From contig DDCV01000118.1 in assembly GCA_002335845.1 (NCBI GenBank), positions 2,494-16,120 of the forward strand: a DNA stretch of 13,627 bases. Reading direction: 5' to 3'. A model generated the notes under the pieces. The model was given only the letters and a program-made list of their open reading frames with translations, did no database searches and was not told the DNA's origin. Both the position numbers and the translations under genes were made by a program. This DNA comes from Rickettsiales bacterium UBA1997 (lineage in GTDB: Bacteria; Pseudomonadota; Alphaproteobacteria; Rickettsiales; UBA1997). Positions 1-6,858 of the stretch are shown here, piece by piece. The number at the start of each line of letters is the position of its first letter. The first letter of the stretch is position 1.

Positions 1-1212
1 ATGCTAGGCGGCAATGCTGAGTCGGTAATTGCCAAGCTTGATAAGCCAACTAGCGCAAAAATTCAAGAAATCAAAGATGAAATTGATCTTAATAAAAAAA
101 GAGTAATCGAGTCTGGAGGACTCTATGTATTAGGCACGGAGCGCCATGAAAGTCGCAGAATAGATAATCAGCTTCGTGGTCGCTCTGGTCGACAAGGTGA
201 TGTTGGCTGCACTAAATTCTTTTTGTCGCTAGAAGATGATCTTATGCGTATTTTTGGCTCAGAAAAATTACAATCACTACTTTCTACCTTTGGATTAAAA
301 GAGGATGAAGCAATTTATCATCCATGGATAACTAAAACTTTAGAGGGAGCTCAAAAGAAAATTGAAATGCGCAATTATGAGGTGCGTAAAAATCTACTTA
401 AGTTTGATGATATTATCAACGAACAGCGTCGAAAAATATTTTCTCTTCGACATGAGATAATGGATGGCGACAATATATCGCAAAAAATTAGAAAATATTC
501 CAATCAAATTATTGATGATATTGTCGATGATTGCATACCTCAAAATTCCTATCCTGAGCAATGGGAAATGGCATTATTATCAAAAGAAGTTCAAAGAATT
601 TACGGTCTAAAGCTAGATTTAATTAAATTCTCACAAAAAGAAGGAGTTGACGAATCTCAAGTAAAAGAGCTGCTAAAAAAAGAGACTAGAGAATTATTTG
701 ATAGTAAGGAAGAAGAATATGGACAAGAAGCTGTTAAACATGTTGAGAGGCAAATATTCTTGCTCACGATTGATTCTGAGTGGAAGGATCATCTTTTATC
801 TCTAGATAAATTGCGTCAAGGCATAAACCTTAGAGCCTACGCTCAAAAAGATCCTTTAATCGAATATAAAAAAGAAGCGTTTAATTTGTTTGAGGATATG
901 ATGTTAAGAATAGAAGAGCAAATCGTTACGAGACTATCTCACATTAGAATTAGCTTTGAAAATCAGCAAAATATTGATGTTTTTGAAAAAGAAAAACAGG
1001 ATAATTCTTTTGAAACTAGAATAGATCCAGCACAATTTGGCATCACTAATAATGACGCCTTAAAAAACACAAATAGCTCGCCAAGAAAATTAAATCTAAA
1101 CCCATCTGATCGTGACCCGCAAAATCCTGAAACATGGGGTAATGTTGGACGAAATCAGTCTTGTCCATGCGGCAGTGGTAAGAAATATAAGCAATGTCAC
1201 GGCAAAAGTTAG
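1..1212 (+). CDS. secA: SecA preprotein translocase ATPase, C-terminal part
   Basis: SecA is the cytosolic ATPase that pushes unfolded preproteins through SecYEG. Seen here are 403 residues. Helicase motif VI (QLRGRSGRQGD) is at about residues 57-67, after the SecA-typical GTERHESRRID. The helical scaffold/wing region follows. The two-helix-finger region is at about 259-310 (WKDHLLSLDKLRQG, then RAYAQKDPLIEYK). A C-terminal SEC-C zinc motif has C388, C390, C399 and H400 and would bind SecB/ribosomes in the family. Full SecA is about 850-900 residues, so nucleotide-binding domain 1 and the preprotein-binding domain are missing on the left. The Met at position 1 aligns with the interior IxLGGN segment after the usual GRGTD, so it is very probably not the true start; the gene should continue upstream of the window. 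The stop overlaps the following yraN, suggesting co-transcription. Confidence 0.96.
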   Translation: MLGGNAESVIAKLDKPTSAKIQEIKDEIDLNKKRVIESGGLYVLGTERHESRRIDNQLRGRSGRQGDVGCTKFFLSLEDDLMRIFGSEKLQSLLSTFGLKEDEAIYHPWITKTLEGAQKKIEMRNYEVRKNLLKFDDIINEQRRKIFSLRHEIMDGDNISQKIRKYSNQIIDDIVDDCIPQNSYPEQWEMALLSKEVQRIYGLKLDLIKFSQKEGVDESQVKELLKKETRELFDSKEEEYGQEAVKHVERQIFLLTIDSEWKDHLLSLDKLRQGINLRAYAQKDPLIEYKKEAFNLFEDMMLRIEEQIVTRLSHIRISFENQQNIDVFEKEKQDNSFETRIDPAQFGITNNDALKNTNSSPRKLNLNPSDRDPQNPETWGNVGRNQSCPCGSGKKYKQCHGKS

Positions 1213-1586
1213 TGAAATTATCTTATGGTAAAAAAAACAAAATCAGAAATTATAAATTTGGAATTGTAGCTGAAAAAATAGTTATTTTGTGGCTTAGGTT
1301 ACAATGTTATGAAATTCTAGCTCATCGTTACCAAGGTTATTTTGGCGAGATAGATATTATTGCTAAAAGATTTAAAAATTTGGCATTTATTGAGGTCAAG
1401 GCTCGCAATAATATTGAGGATATTGAGGATATATTAACAAATCATCAGATAAGAAGAATTAAAAAAAGCGCTGAAAGCTTTGTCTTGTTAAATCCTAGAT
1501 TAAAAAATCTTAACTATCGCTATGATCTAGTAGCGGTAAATAAATATTTTAGAATTAGATATTTTAAGAATTTTTTTGATTGGTGA
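1194..1586 (+). CDS. yraN: YraN family (UPF0102) endonuclease-fold protein
   Basis: This 130-residue protein fits the UPF0102/YraN family, a restriction-endonuclease-like fold of uncertain cellular role. Visible family hallmarks are KFGIVAEK near residues 21-28, the acidic GEIDII at 51-56 and the FIEVKAR motif at 65-71. Together these reproduce the D-(E/Q)xK nuclease core. The length is normal for the family. The ATG at 1194 lies inside the end of secA (19-nt overlap) and its first six residues are unlike the family. A GTG at 1212, overlapping the last base of the secA stop, is a credible alternative start giving VKLSYGKK. Neither has a clear Shine-Dalgarno, so translation is probably coupled to secA. 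The 3' end overlaps the opposite-strand LapA-like gene by 23 bp. Confidence 0.88.
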   Translation: MSRQKLVKLSYGKKNKIRNYKFGIVAEKIVILWLRLQCYEILAHRYQGYFGEIDIIAKRFKNLAFIEVKARNNIEDIEDILTNHQIRRIKKSAESFVLLNPRLKNLNYRYDLVAVNKYFRIRYFKNFFDW

Positions 1587-1938
1587 TATCATTGATTTGA
1601 ACTTGTAAATCTTTATTTTTTTCTTTTTCTTTGTCTAGCTTATCTGCTTCTTTTTTTAACTTCTTTTCTAAAATATTAATTTTTCGATGATTATTATAAT
1701 CAAAAAAGCTGTGTGAAGCAACTTTTGGTATGGCAAATATCAAGGTAAAAACAACTCCTATCACAAAAAATAAGATCATTACAATAAAAGATTTGGTGCT
1801 GATTTCAAAAGGAATTGGCTCTAAATTTATAGCAATATATTGATTATTATTAACGACAAAATTAGCAAAATAAATAATCAAAATTGCTAAAATTAATAGC
1901 TTTATTATGGTTATTATATGCTTAAATAGAGTTATCAT
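1564..1938 (-). CDS. LapA-domain (DUF1049) small inner-membrane protein
   Basis: The protein has 124 residues. Two membrane segments are visible at about 8-28 and 49-70, separated by a short loop (NNNQYIAINLEPIPFEIS). A charged coiled-coil-like tail rich in K, E and D covers about 86-118. This two-helix plus coiled-coil layout is that of the LapA/YciS (DUF1049) family, whose enterobacterial member acts with LapB in control of lipopolysaccharide synthesis. The assignment rests on architecture, because the family has little strict conservation, and no LPS role should be assumed for this organism. The gene starts one nucleotide after the queC stop and so must be read from the queC transcript. 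Its end overlaps yraN by 23 bp on the opposite strand. Confidence 0.7.
   Translation of the reverse strand: MITLFKHIITIIKLLILAILIIYFANFVVNNNQYIAINLEPIPFEISTKSFIVMILFFVIGVVFTLIFAIPKVASHSFFDYNNHRKINILEKKLKKEADKLDKEKEKNKDLQVQINDITNQKNS
1594..1624 (+). terminator. Possible weak intrinsic terminator after secA-yraN
   Basis: GATTT (1594-1598) and AAATC (1607-1611) can pair around an 8-nt loop, followed at once by a T-rich tract (TTTATTTTTTTC). It lies 8 nt after the yraN stop, inside the 3' coding end of the convergent LapA-like gene. The five-pair AT-rich stem is weak, so only the strong T tract and the position support it. Confidence 0.3.
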
Positions 1939-1939
1939 A

Positions 1940-2638
1940 TTATTTATAATTTATTAGATCTTGTTCATTGGCATTTTTAAAACCCTTTAATCTAAGCAAA
2001 CAAGAATCGCATTCTCTGCAAGAAAAAACCTTATTTTCCCTTATAATAGGATCATAACAGCTGTGAGTTATGGAGTAGTCAACGCCTAATTCAAGTCCTT
2101 TTTTGATAATTTGTTCTTTACTTAAATCAATTAATGGCGCGTGAATTTTAAATATATTATTACCATCGCAAGTTTTGGCCGTCGCCAAATTGGCCATTTT
2201 ATTAAAAGCCTCTATAAAGCTGGGCCGACAATCGGGATAGCCACTATAATCAATCGCATTAGCACCAATAAAAATATCAAAAGCATTTATTGTTTCACAG
2301 TAAGCCAAAGCGTAAGATAAAAAAATAGTATTTCGCGCTGGAACATAGGTAATTGGAATATTGTTTGAACTAATTTCCTCAACATTAAAATGCTTAGGCA
2401 CATCAATGTTGGCGGTTAATGCGGAATTACCAAAAATCCTTAAATCAATATTAGCAATTTTATGATCTTTAACGCCAAATTCTTGCGCCACTTTTTTAGC
2501 ACTTTCTAGCTCAATAATATGCCTTTGACCATATGCAAAGCTCAAAGCATGACATTCGAAGTTTTGAGATTTGGCAATAGCTAAAATAGTTGTTGAATCC
2601 AAGCCACCACTTAACAATATTACTGCTTTCTTAGGCAT
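1940..2638 (-). CDS. queC: 7-cyano-7-deazaguanine (preQ0) synthase QueC
   Basis: QueC uses ATP and ammonia to convert 7-carboxy-7-deazaguanine to preQ0, a precursor of the tRNA wobble base queuosine. The 232-residue protein has the N-type ATP-pyrophosphatase P-loop SGGLDST at 10-16, the FAYGQRH segment at 34-40, VPARNTIFLS at 99-108 and the family stretch GANAIDYSGYPDCRP. A C-terminal zinc site is formed by C194, C207, C210 and C213 (Cx12Cx2Cx2C). Length and all key residues are normal, so the gene appears functional. It is the first gene of a two-gene unit with the LapA-like gene and is divergent from the autotransporter across a 185-bp gap. No Shine-Dalgarno precedes the ATG. None of queD, queE, queF or tgt is in the window. 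Confidence 0.96.
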   Translation of the reverse strand: MPKKAVILLSGGLDSTTILAIAKSQNFECHALSFAYGQRHIIELESAKKVAQEFGVKDHKIANIDLRIFGNSALTANIDVPKHFNVEEISSNNIPITYVPARNTIFLSYALAYCETINAFDIFIGANAIDYSGYPDCRPSFIEAFNKMANLATAKTCDGNNIFKIHAPLIDLSKEQIIKKGLELGVDYSITHSCYDPIIRENKVFSCRECDSCLLRLKGFKNANEQDLINYK

Positions 2639-2660
2639 TTAACAAAAGATAAATTTATAT

Positions 2661-2669
2661 ATTATACCA
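2661..2669 (-). promoter_or_regulatory. Extended -10 promoter for queC
   Basis: On the - strand the sequence TGGTATAAT is a perfect TGn extended -10 (TATAAT at 2666-2661). It lies 22 nt before the queC ATG, predicting a leader of only about 15 nt. No good -35 hexamer stands 16-18 nt upstream, which is usual for extended -10 promoters. It could be chance in AT-rich DNA, but the full nine-base match in the right place is notable. Confidence 0.5.
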
Positions 2670-2823
2670 ATTAAAAACCTTTTAAATAAAATTTCACGCT
2701 CAAAATATGCCAATAAGAATGATTTCGGCCATATTTTTATTTAAAAAATAATTATAAAACTCTATAGATTTTTTTAATCAAATTACGCAGTATATCGCAT
2801 GTTATTTTTATGATCATCTTACA

Positions 2824-5800
2824 ATGAACAAAACTCTATATTTCATATCACTTATCATTGCTACTACTATTTCATTTGTTGGTATCAAAGCATCCTATGC
2901 TACTGACATTGCTAGTGATATTAATTTAAGCGCTATTTTTGACGGAACCGCTAACTATAATGGCTCAGCTACATTGATTATTGATGATAGTGATACACTT
3001 ACCTCAATAACAACAAGCACTAATAATCAAGGTATTATCAACTTTAATAATAACAATGCTTACAATCTAATTGTGAGCGGCAATATTGGAACGCCAACTA
3101 GCTCCATAAATAGCGTTACTTTTACCAACCATGAAGATTCCACTCTTGAGGCACAAGGCAATACTTATATTAATAGCATCACAACCAATGCCAATAATGA
3201 AGGCATATTAATATTTTCTAGCAGCTCTGCTCAAAATACATCAGCAACAATCGGCTCTGATTTATTAAGATTAAAAGAAATACAAATTAATCAAGCCAAT
3301 GGCATGACTTTTGATAATGATATTTATAGCACAACCTTAACTATCAACGGCTCTGATGGCTTAACAATTGATGGAAATGGCGTGATTGATGTTAATAACT
3401 CAGCTTTTAATTATAATACAAATCTTGATTCAACATCTAGCATATCTTTAGGTGAAACGACTATAGCAAATGATAAAACATTAACTCTAAGAAGCTCGGC
3501 AGCAACATTGTCCAACCTAATAATGGGCAATAGCTCAACTACATTTGCCATCGACAATGGTAAGACAGCAACAATAACCGGCAATATTACTGGAACTGGC
3601 GTAATTAGAGGATCTAATAACAATAATGGCAATATTATTTTATCAGGCTCAACTGCGCAAACAATTAGTGAAAATGTGGTTCTTGGCACTAATAGCAGCA
3701 GATTAAATGAGTTAAGTGTAAATAATAGCGATGGCGTCACATTTGCAAATAGCACTGCTAGCAATACTGACTACATCACTAGCCTAAATTTTACTAATAG
3801 CTCTGATTCAGTAACAGCAACCATAGAAGCGGGTAGAACTATTGATATCACTGGTAATGTCAGCCAAACTTCTGGCGGCTCTTCTATTATAAATGGCGCT
3901 GGCGCTTTAAATATATCAGGTTCTACAGAATCGCAAACAATATCTTCAACTCTTGGCTCCACAACTTCTGATAGATTAGGAGCATTACAAATAAGCAATA
4001 GCTTTGGCGCAAATCTTGAGAGTGATTCTTACATCACAAATTTAGATACTAATATCGCCGCAGCAACTCTAACTAATAGCAATATATTAGACATAACCAA
4101 TGCTAATATCGGACATAACCTTACTTTAAGTGGCTTAGGAGCAACATCAATTTCAGCAATTAGCATGTCTAACTCGGCTAATTTAATTTTAAATTCGCAA
4201 AAATCTGTTATAGTTAATGGCAATATTAGTGGTGCTGGCGCTATTGTTGGCTCAATTAACAATGCTGGAAGCCTTATTTTTAGTGGTAGCAGCGCTCAAA
4301 CAGTGGGCTCTAATGTTGAAATAGGTCAATCAGCTTTAAGACTCAACCAAATTAGCAGCAGCAATATCCAAGCTGGTGGCGTATCTTTTGCTAATGATGT
4401 TTATGTTAATAGCGTAGATTTTACCAACTCCAGCTCTACAGCCAAGATTGATATAGAGACAACCAAAACCATTGACATTAGCGGCAATATTTCACAGACA
4501 TATGGTGGATCTTCACTAATTACTGGCGCTGGAATAGCTAAGCTATCTGGCTCATCTGCTCAAGAAATTAATGCAGCCTTTGGTGCTAGCGGTGACAGGC
4601 TTAACACCTTAGAAATTGATAATTCATCTGGTGTAACTCTAAATCAAAATTCATATCTCAGCACTCTAACCTTAACTAACGGCGCCTTAACAATTGCTGG
4701 CGATAAAATTATTGACGCTACAAATGCTATAGATCTTAGCGGAAAAACTTTTAATTCAAAGGTTGGTAGTTCAGCTTTTGGCATTTTAAAATCAGATGCC
4801 AATAGTATTACAATTGATGGCGCAACAAATATTAATTTTGATTATTCAACAAGCACTACTGCTCTTGATACCACTGGCGCAACAGAATATAATGTAGCAC
4901 AATCTAGTAGCGGCATTATTGGCGCAATTGGCGATGTTAGTGTTAGCGATAATTCATTTTTATATGATAATAACTTATCTATCGCTGGCAATAATATCGT
5001 AACAACTATAAACCCTAATGCTAATCTTAGTGCTGCCGCCCTTGGCGCAAATGATTATAATCTAATTATAAATGCCATAGATCATGCCGATATGAACTCA
5101 GGTTTTATTGCCATTGGCAGCGCTTCTGAACTAACAGAAGCTTTGGGAAGTATAAAACCTATGAGTAATGGTGCTTTTGTACAAGAAGGGTTGTCGATAG
5201 TTGAGCAAATCTCAAAATTAACTCAAAATCGTCGTGAAAATATTATCTTTAATAATAAAAATTCTAAAAATAATGGAGCCTGGGCACAGGCTTTTGGAGG
5301 TGGCACAGTAAAAAGTGATGACAAAACTATAAAGGGCTATAATTCAGTTACTAGTGGATTAACATTAGGTTATGATAAAAAAATAGGTAACTTTTTAAGT
5401 CATAATCATGTCGGTGGCGCCTTATCTTTTGCTAGATCTAATATAGATGGCGTATCAAAGACTGGTAGCCATAAAGATTCCATCAATTCATATAATTTAT
5501 CATTATATAACAGCAATTATCGTGATAATGGCTTAGGATTCTTTAATCATAATTTCCTAAACGCCTCTTTTAATCAATATTCAACTATACGCGATATTGC
5601 AGTTGGCAATTATAATGCCAGAGCCCAAGGAGATTTTGATGGCGCTAGCTATTTTGCTAAAACAATTTTAGGTTATAGCAGTAAAATCAGTAATAATCTT
5701 ATAATTAGCCCTAATATTGGCCTAAAATATTTTTTAAAAACCCAAGATTCATATGAAGAAAATGGCGCTGGTAATAATGGTCTTAAAATTGAGAATGATG

Positions 5801-6123
5801 ATTTTACTAATATAATAGCAGAAATAAATATTGACTCGGCCTACCAATTCAATTATCAAGGCACCAATCTTGCTGCTAAATTTAATATAGGGTTTGAAAG
5901 AAAGCTCAGTGACGCCAAGCAAAAATCAACAATAACCTTCATCGGCGGCGGTAGTGAAATTGAAAATAATTCGAATAATATACAACAAAACCTTTTTAAA
6001 GCTGGTTTGGGGCTAGACCTTTACCATGAAGATAATCAGAGTTTCAATATAAATTATGATATAAATTTGGGATCTAATTTCCAAAGCCATTTTGGCTCTC
6101 TTAATTATAAATATGAGTTTTAA
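2824..6123 (+). CDS. Sca-like autotransporter (type Va secretion), beta-rich repeat passenger
   Basis: This 1099-residue surface protein starts with a Sec signal peptide (hydrophobic core about 5-20, likely cleavage after SYA at residue 26). The passenger, about 27-760, is very rich in N, S, T, G, I and A, and I see no cysteine; it is probably a beta-helix. It contains five degenerate units of the form SGSxAQTI-x-RLxxLxIxNxxGVTF at about 131-177, 273-326, 365-409, 487-535 and 575-619. A putative helical linker at about 765-805 leads to a C-terminal autotransporter barrel, about 816-1099. The barrel opens with GAWAQAFGG and ends in YKYEF with the terminal aromatic residue needed for outer-membrane assembly. 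The architecture matches rickettsial surface-cell-antigen autotransporters, so adhesion or host contact is likely; the ligand is unknown. No protease or lipase motif was seen. No promoter or Shine-Dalgarno could be assigned in the 185-bp upstream gap. Confidence 0.92.
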   Translation: MNKTLYFISLIIATTISFVGIKASYATDIASDINLSAIFDGTANYNGSATLIIDDSDTLTSITTSTNNQGIINFNNNNAYNLIVSGNIGTPTSSINSVTFTNHEDSTLEAQGNTYINSITTNANNEGILIFSSSSAQNTSATIGSDLLRLKEIQINQANGMTFDNDIYSTTLTINGSDGLTIDGNGVIDVNNSAFNYNTNLDSTSSISLGETTIANDKTLTLRSSAATLSNLIMGNSSTTFAIDNGKTATITGNITGTGVIRGSNNNNGNIILSGSTAQTISENVVLGTNSSRLNELSVNNSDGVTFANSTASNTDYITSLNFTNSSDSVTATIEAGRTIDITGNVSQTSGGSSIINGAGALNISGSTESQTISSTLGSTTSDRLGALQISNSFGANLESDSYITNLDTNIAAATLTNSNILDITNANIGHNLTLSGLGATSISAISMSNSANLILNSQKSVIVNGNISGAGAIVGSINNAGSLIFSGSSAQTVGSNVEIGQSALRLNQISSSNIQAGGVSFANDVYVNSVDFTNSSSTAKIDIETTKTIDISGNISQTYGGSSLITGAGIAKLSGSSAQEINAAFGASGDRLNTLEIDNSSGVTLNQNSYLSTLTLTNGALTIAGDKIIDATNAIDLSGKTFNSKVGSSAFGILKSDANSITIDGATNINFDYSTSTTALDTTGATEYNVAQSSSGIIGAIGDVSVSDNSFLYDNNLSIAGNNIVTTINPNANLSAAALGANDYNLIINAIDHADMNSGFIAIGSASELTEALGSIKPMSNGAFVQEGLSIVEQISKLTQNRRENIIFNNKNSKNNGAWAQAFGGGTVKSDDKTIKGYNSVTSGLTLGYDKKIGNFLSHNHVGGALSFARSNIDGVSKTGSHKDSINSYNLSLYNSNYRDNGLGFFNHNFLNASFNQYSTIRDIAVGNYNARAQGDFDGASYFAKTILGYSSKISNNLIISPNIGLKYFLKTQDSYEENGAGNNGLKIENDDFTNIIAEINIDSAYQFNYQGTNLAAKFNIGFERKLSDAKQKSTITFIGGGSEIENNSNNIQQNLFKAGLGLDLYHEDNQSFNINYDINLGSNFQSHFGSLNYKYEF
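3544..4680 (+). repeat. Higher-order duplication inside the autotransporter passenger
   Basis: Residues about 241-410 and 454-619 align as two long diverged copies about 213 residues apart. Matching landmarks in each copy are a GNIxGxGxIxGS turn, the SGSxAQT unit, a TIDIxGNxSQTxGGSSxIxGAG segment (339-360 and 549-570), and a second SGS unit. In DNA the copies are about 3544-4053 and 4183-4680. The strongest similarity is ITGNVSQTSGGSSIINGAG against ISGNISQTYGGSSLITGAG. The repeat shows that the passenger grew by duplication of a two-unit block. Confidence 0.75.
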
Positions 6124-6130
6124 GTTCGCA

Positions 6131-6176
6131 TAATACCAATTCCACCTGTATCTTCATATAGATGGAATTTGTAATA
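6131..6176. terminator. 46-nt imperfect palindrome between convergent genes; possible bidirectional terminator
   Basis: The core hairpin at 6138-6169 pairs AATTCCACCTGTA with TATAGATGGAATT around a 6-nt loop, giving 12 pairs including one G-T and one C-A mismatch. The flanks TAATACC and GTAATA extend the stem, with two further mismatches. It begins 7 nt after the autotransporter stop and ends 16 nt from the ankyrin-gene stop, so it could end both transcripts. Neither side has a real T tract (only TTT on the + strand). It may therefore be a dispersed palindromic repeat rather than a classical intrinsic terminator. Confidence 0.45.
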
Positions 6177-6192
6177 GCACCATTATTCAGAT

Positions 6193-6753
6193 TTATCTAT
6201 TATTTCGTTCTATTGATGATACCTCTAAAGATGATGCTTCTGAACTAACTATACTTGTTGAAGGTTTTTCCATCTTCCTTTGAATAACTTGATCTCTTTG
6301 ATCTTGATTTAAAAAACCTTTTTTTACACTACAATCTGCTATTTTTTGCAATATTCCTGGATCTAAATTTACTAACAAAGAATTTTTACCTTTATCTCGC
6401 GCTGCTTGACCAAGCACAGAGGCGACATCGGATAAGCTTTTGCCCTCATCATTAATAACATTTTGATCAGCGCCATACAACAATAAATGATCGATAATTT
6501 CTGGCGAAGATTTACGATCAAGGGCGTTAGTAAGAGAGTTATCAAAATCCTGCTCAGCATCATTTACAACTTGAGCGCCATTATCTAAAAGTAATTTTAC
6601 TATTTCTGGCGAAGATCTACAATAAAGGGCGTCAGCAAGAGAGTTATTAAAATCATCCTCAGCATCATTTACAACTTGAGCGCCGCTTGCAAAAGCTTGT
6701 TCAACTTTTTTAGGATCTCCTGATTTTATAGCTTCTTGTAATGAAATTGTCAT
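6193..6753 (-). CDS. Small ankyrin-repeat protein
   Basis: This 186-residue protein has about three ankyrin repeats at residues 4-37, 38-72 and 73-105, plus the start of a fourth (SLSDVASVL). Each repeat shows the SLxxAL helix, a (S/D)PExVxxLLxxGA second helix and a turn. The canonical TPLH is not present, and an insert AQVVNDAExDFxN replaces the usual hairpin. The tail, about 115-186, is polar and ends in a Ser/Glu-rich stretch with no signal peptide or membrane segment. Ankyrin proteins bind other proteins and in intracellular bacteria are often secreted effectors; that role is only an inference here. Repeats 1 and 2 share an almost identical AQVVNDAE segment at the DNA level. The gene stands alone with its own promoter and converges on the autotransporter. 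Confidence 0.85.
   Translation of the reverse strand: MTISLQEAIKSGDPKKVEQAFASGAQVVNDAEDDFNNSLADALYCRSSPEIVKLLLDNGAQVVNDAEQDFDNSLTNALDRKSSPEIIDHLLLYGADQNVINDEGKSLSDVASVLGQAARDKGKNSLLVNLDPGILQKIADCSVKKGFLNQDQRDQVIQRKMEKPSTSIVSSEASSLEVSSIERNNR
6497..6684 (-). repeat. 105-bp-period tandem repeat in the ankyrin gene
   Basis: Two 83-bp blocks, 6497-6579 and 6602-6684, lie exactly 105 bp (35 codons) apart and differ at only about 8 positions by my alignment. Such identity is far above what ankyrin-fold constraint requires and indicates a recent in-frame duplication. Repeat number may vary between strains. Confidence 0.9.
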
Positions 6754-6787
6754 GATTTTCTAAATTAAAATTAAAGTTAATGGATAA

Positions 6788-6816
6788 ACTATAACAAAAT
6801 TTTGGAAAACTGTTAA
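6788..6816 (-). promoter_or_regulatory. Sigma70-like promoter of the ankyrin gene
   Basis: On the - strand TTAACA (6816-6811) is followed after exactly 17 nt by TATAGT (6793-6788). Each hexamer matches the consensus at five of six positions. The predicted start near 6781 gives a leader of about 28 nt before the ATG at 6753. The spacer contains the palindrome CAAAATTTTG (6795-6804), which could be chance or an operator. This is the best-formed promoter I found in the window. Confidence 0.6.
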
Positions 6817-6858
6817 TTTAATCTTTTAATCTGAATTAGTAATAATTTTTAATATTTA

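Noticed and set aside
2700..2823. Promoter for the autotransporter
   Set aside because: TATAAA and TATATC are present, but no -35 element stands at a proper distance and several AT-rich candidates are equally poor, so none was called.
3411..4262. Three antisense open frames (117, 75 and 77 codons) inside the autotransporter
   Set aside because: They lie opposite a repetitive, N/S/T-rich coding sequence whose complement is naturally stop-poor. Their V/L/P-rich translations show no family features, and the repeats explain their similarity to each other.
6372..6563. 63-codon frame within the ankyrin gene on the same strand
   Set aside because: It is a frame-shifted shadow of the ankyrin repeats with no recognisable features.
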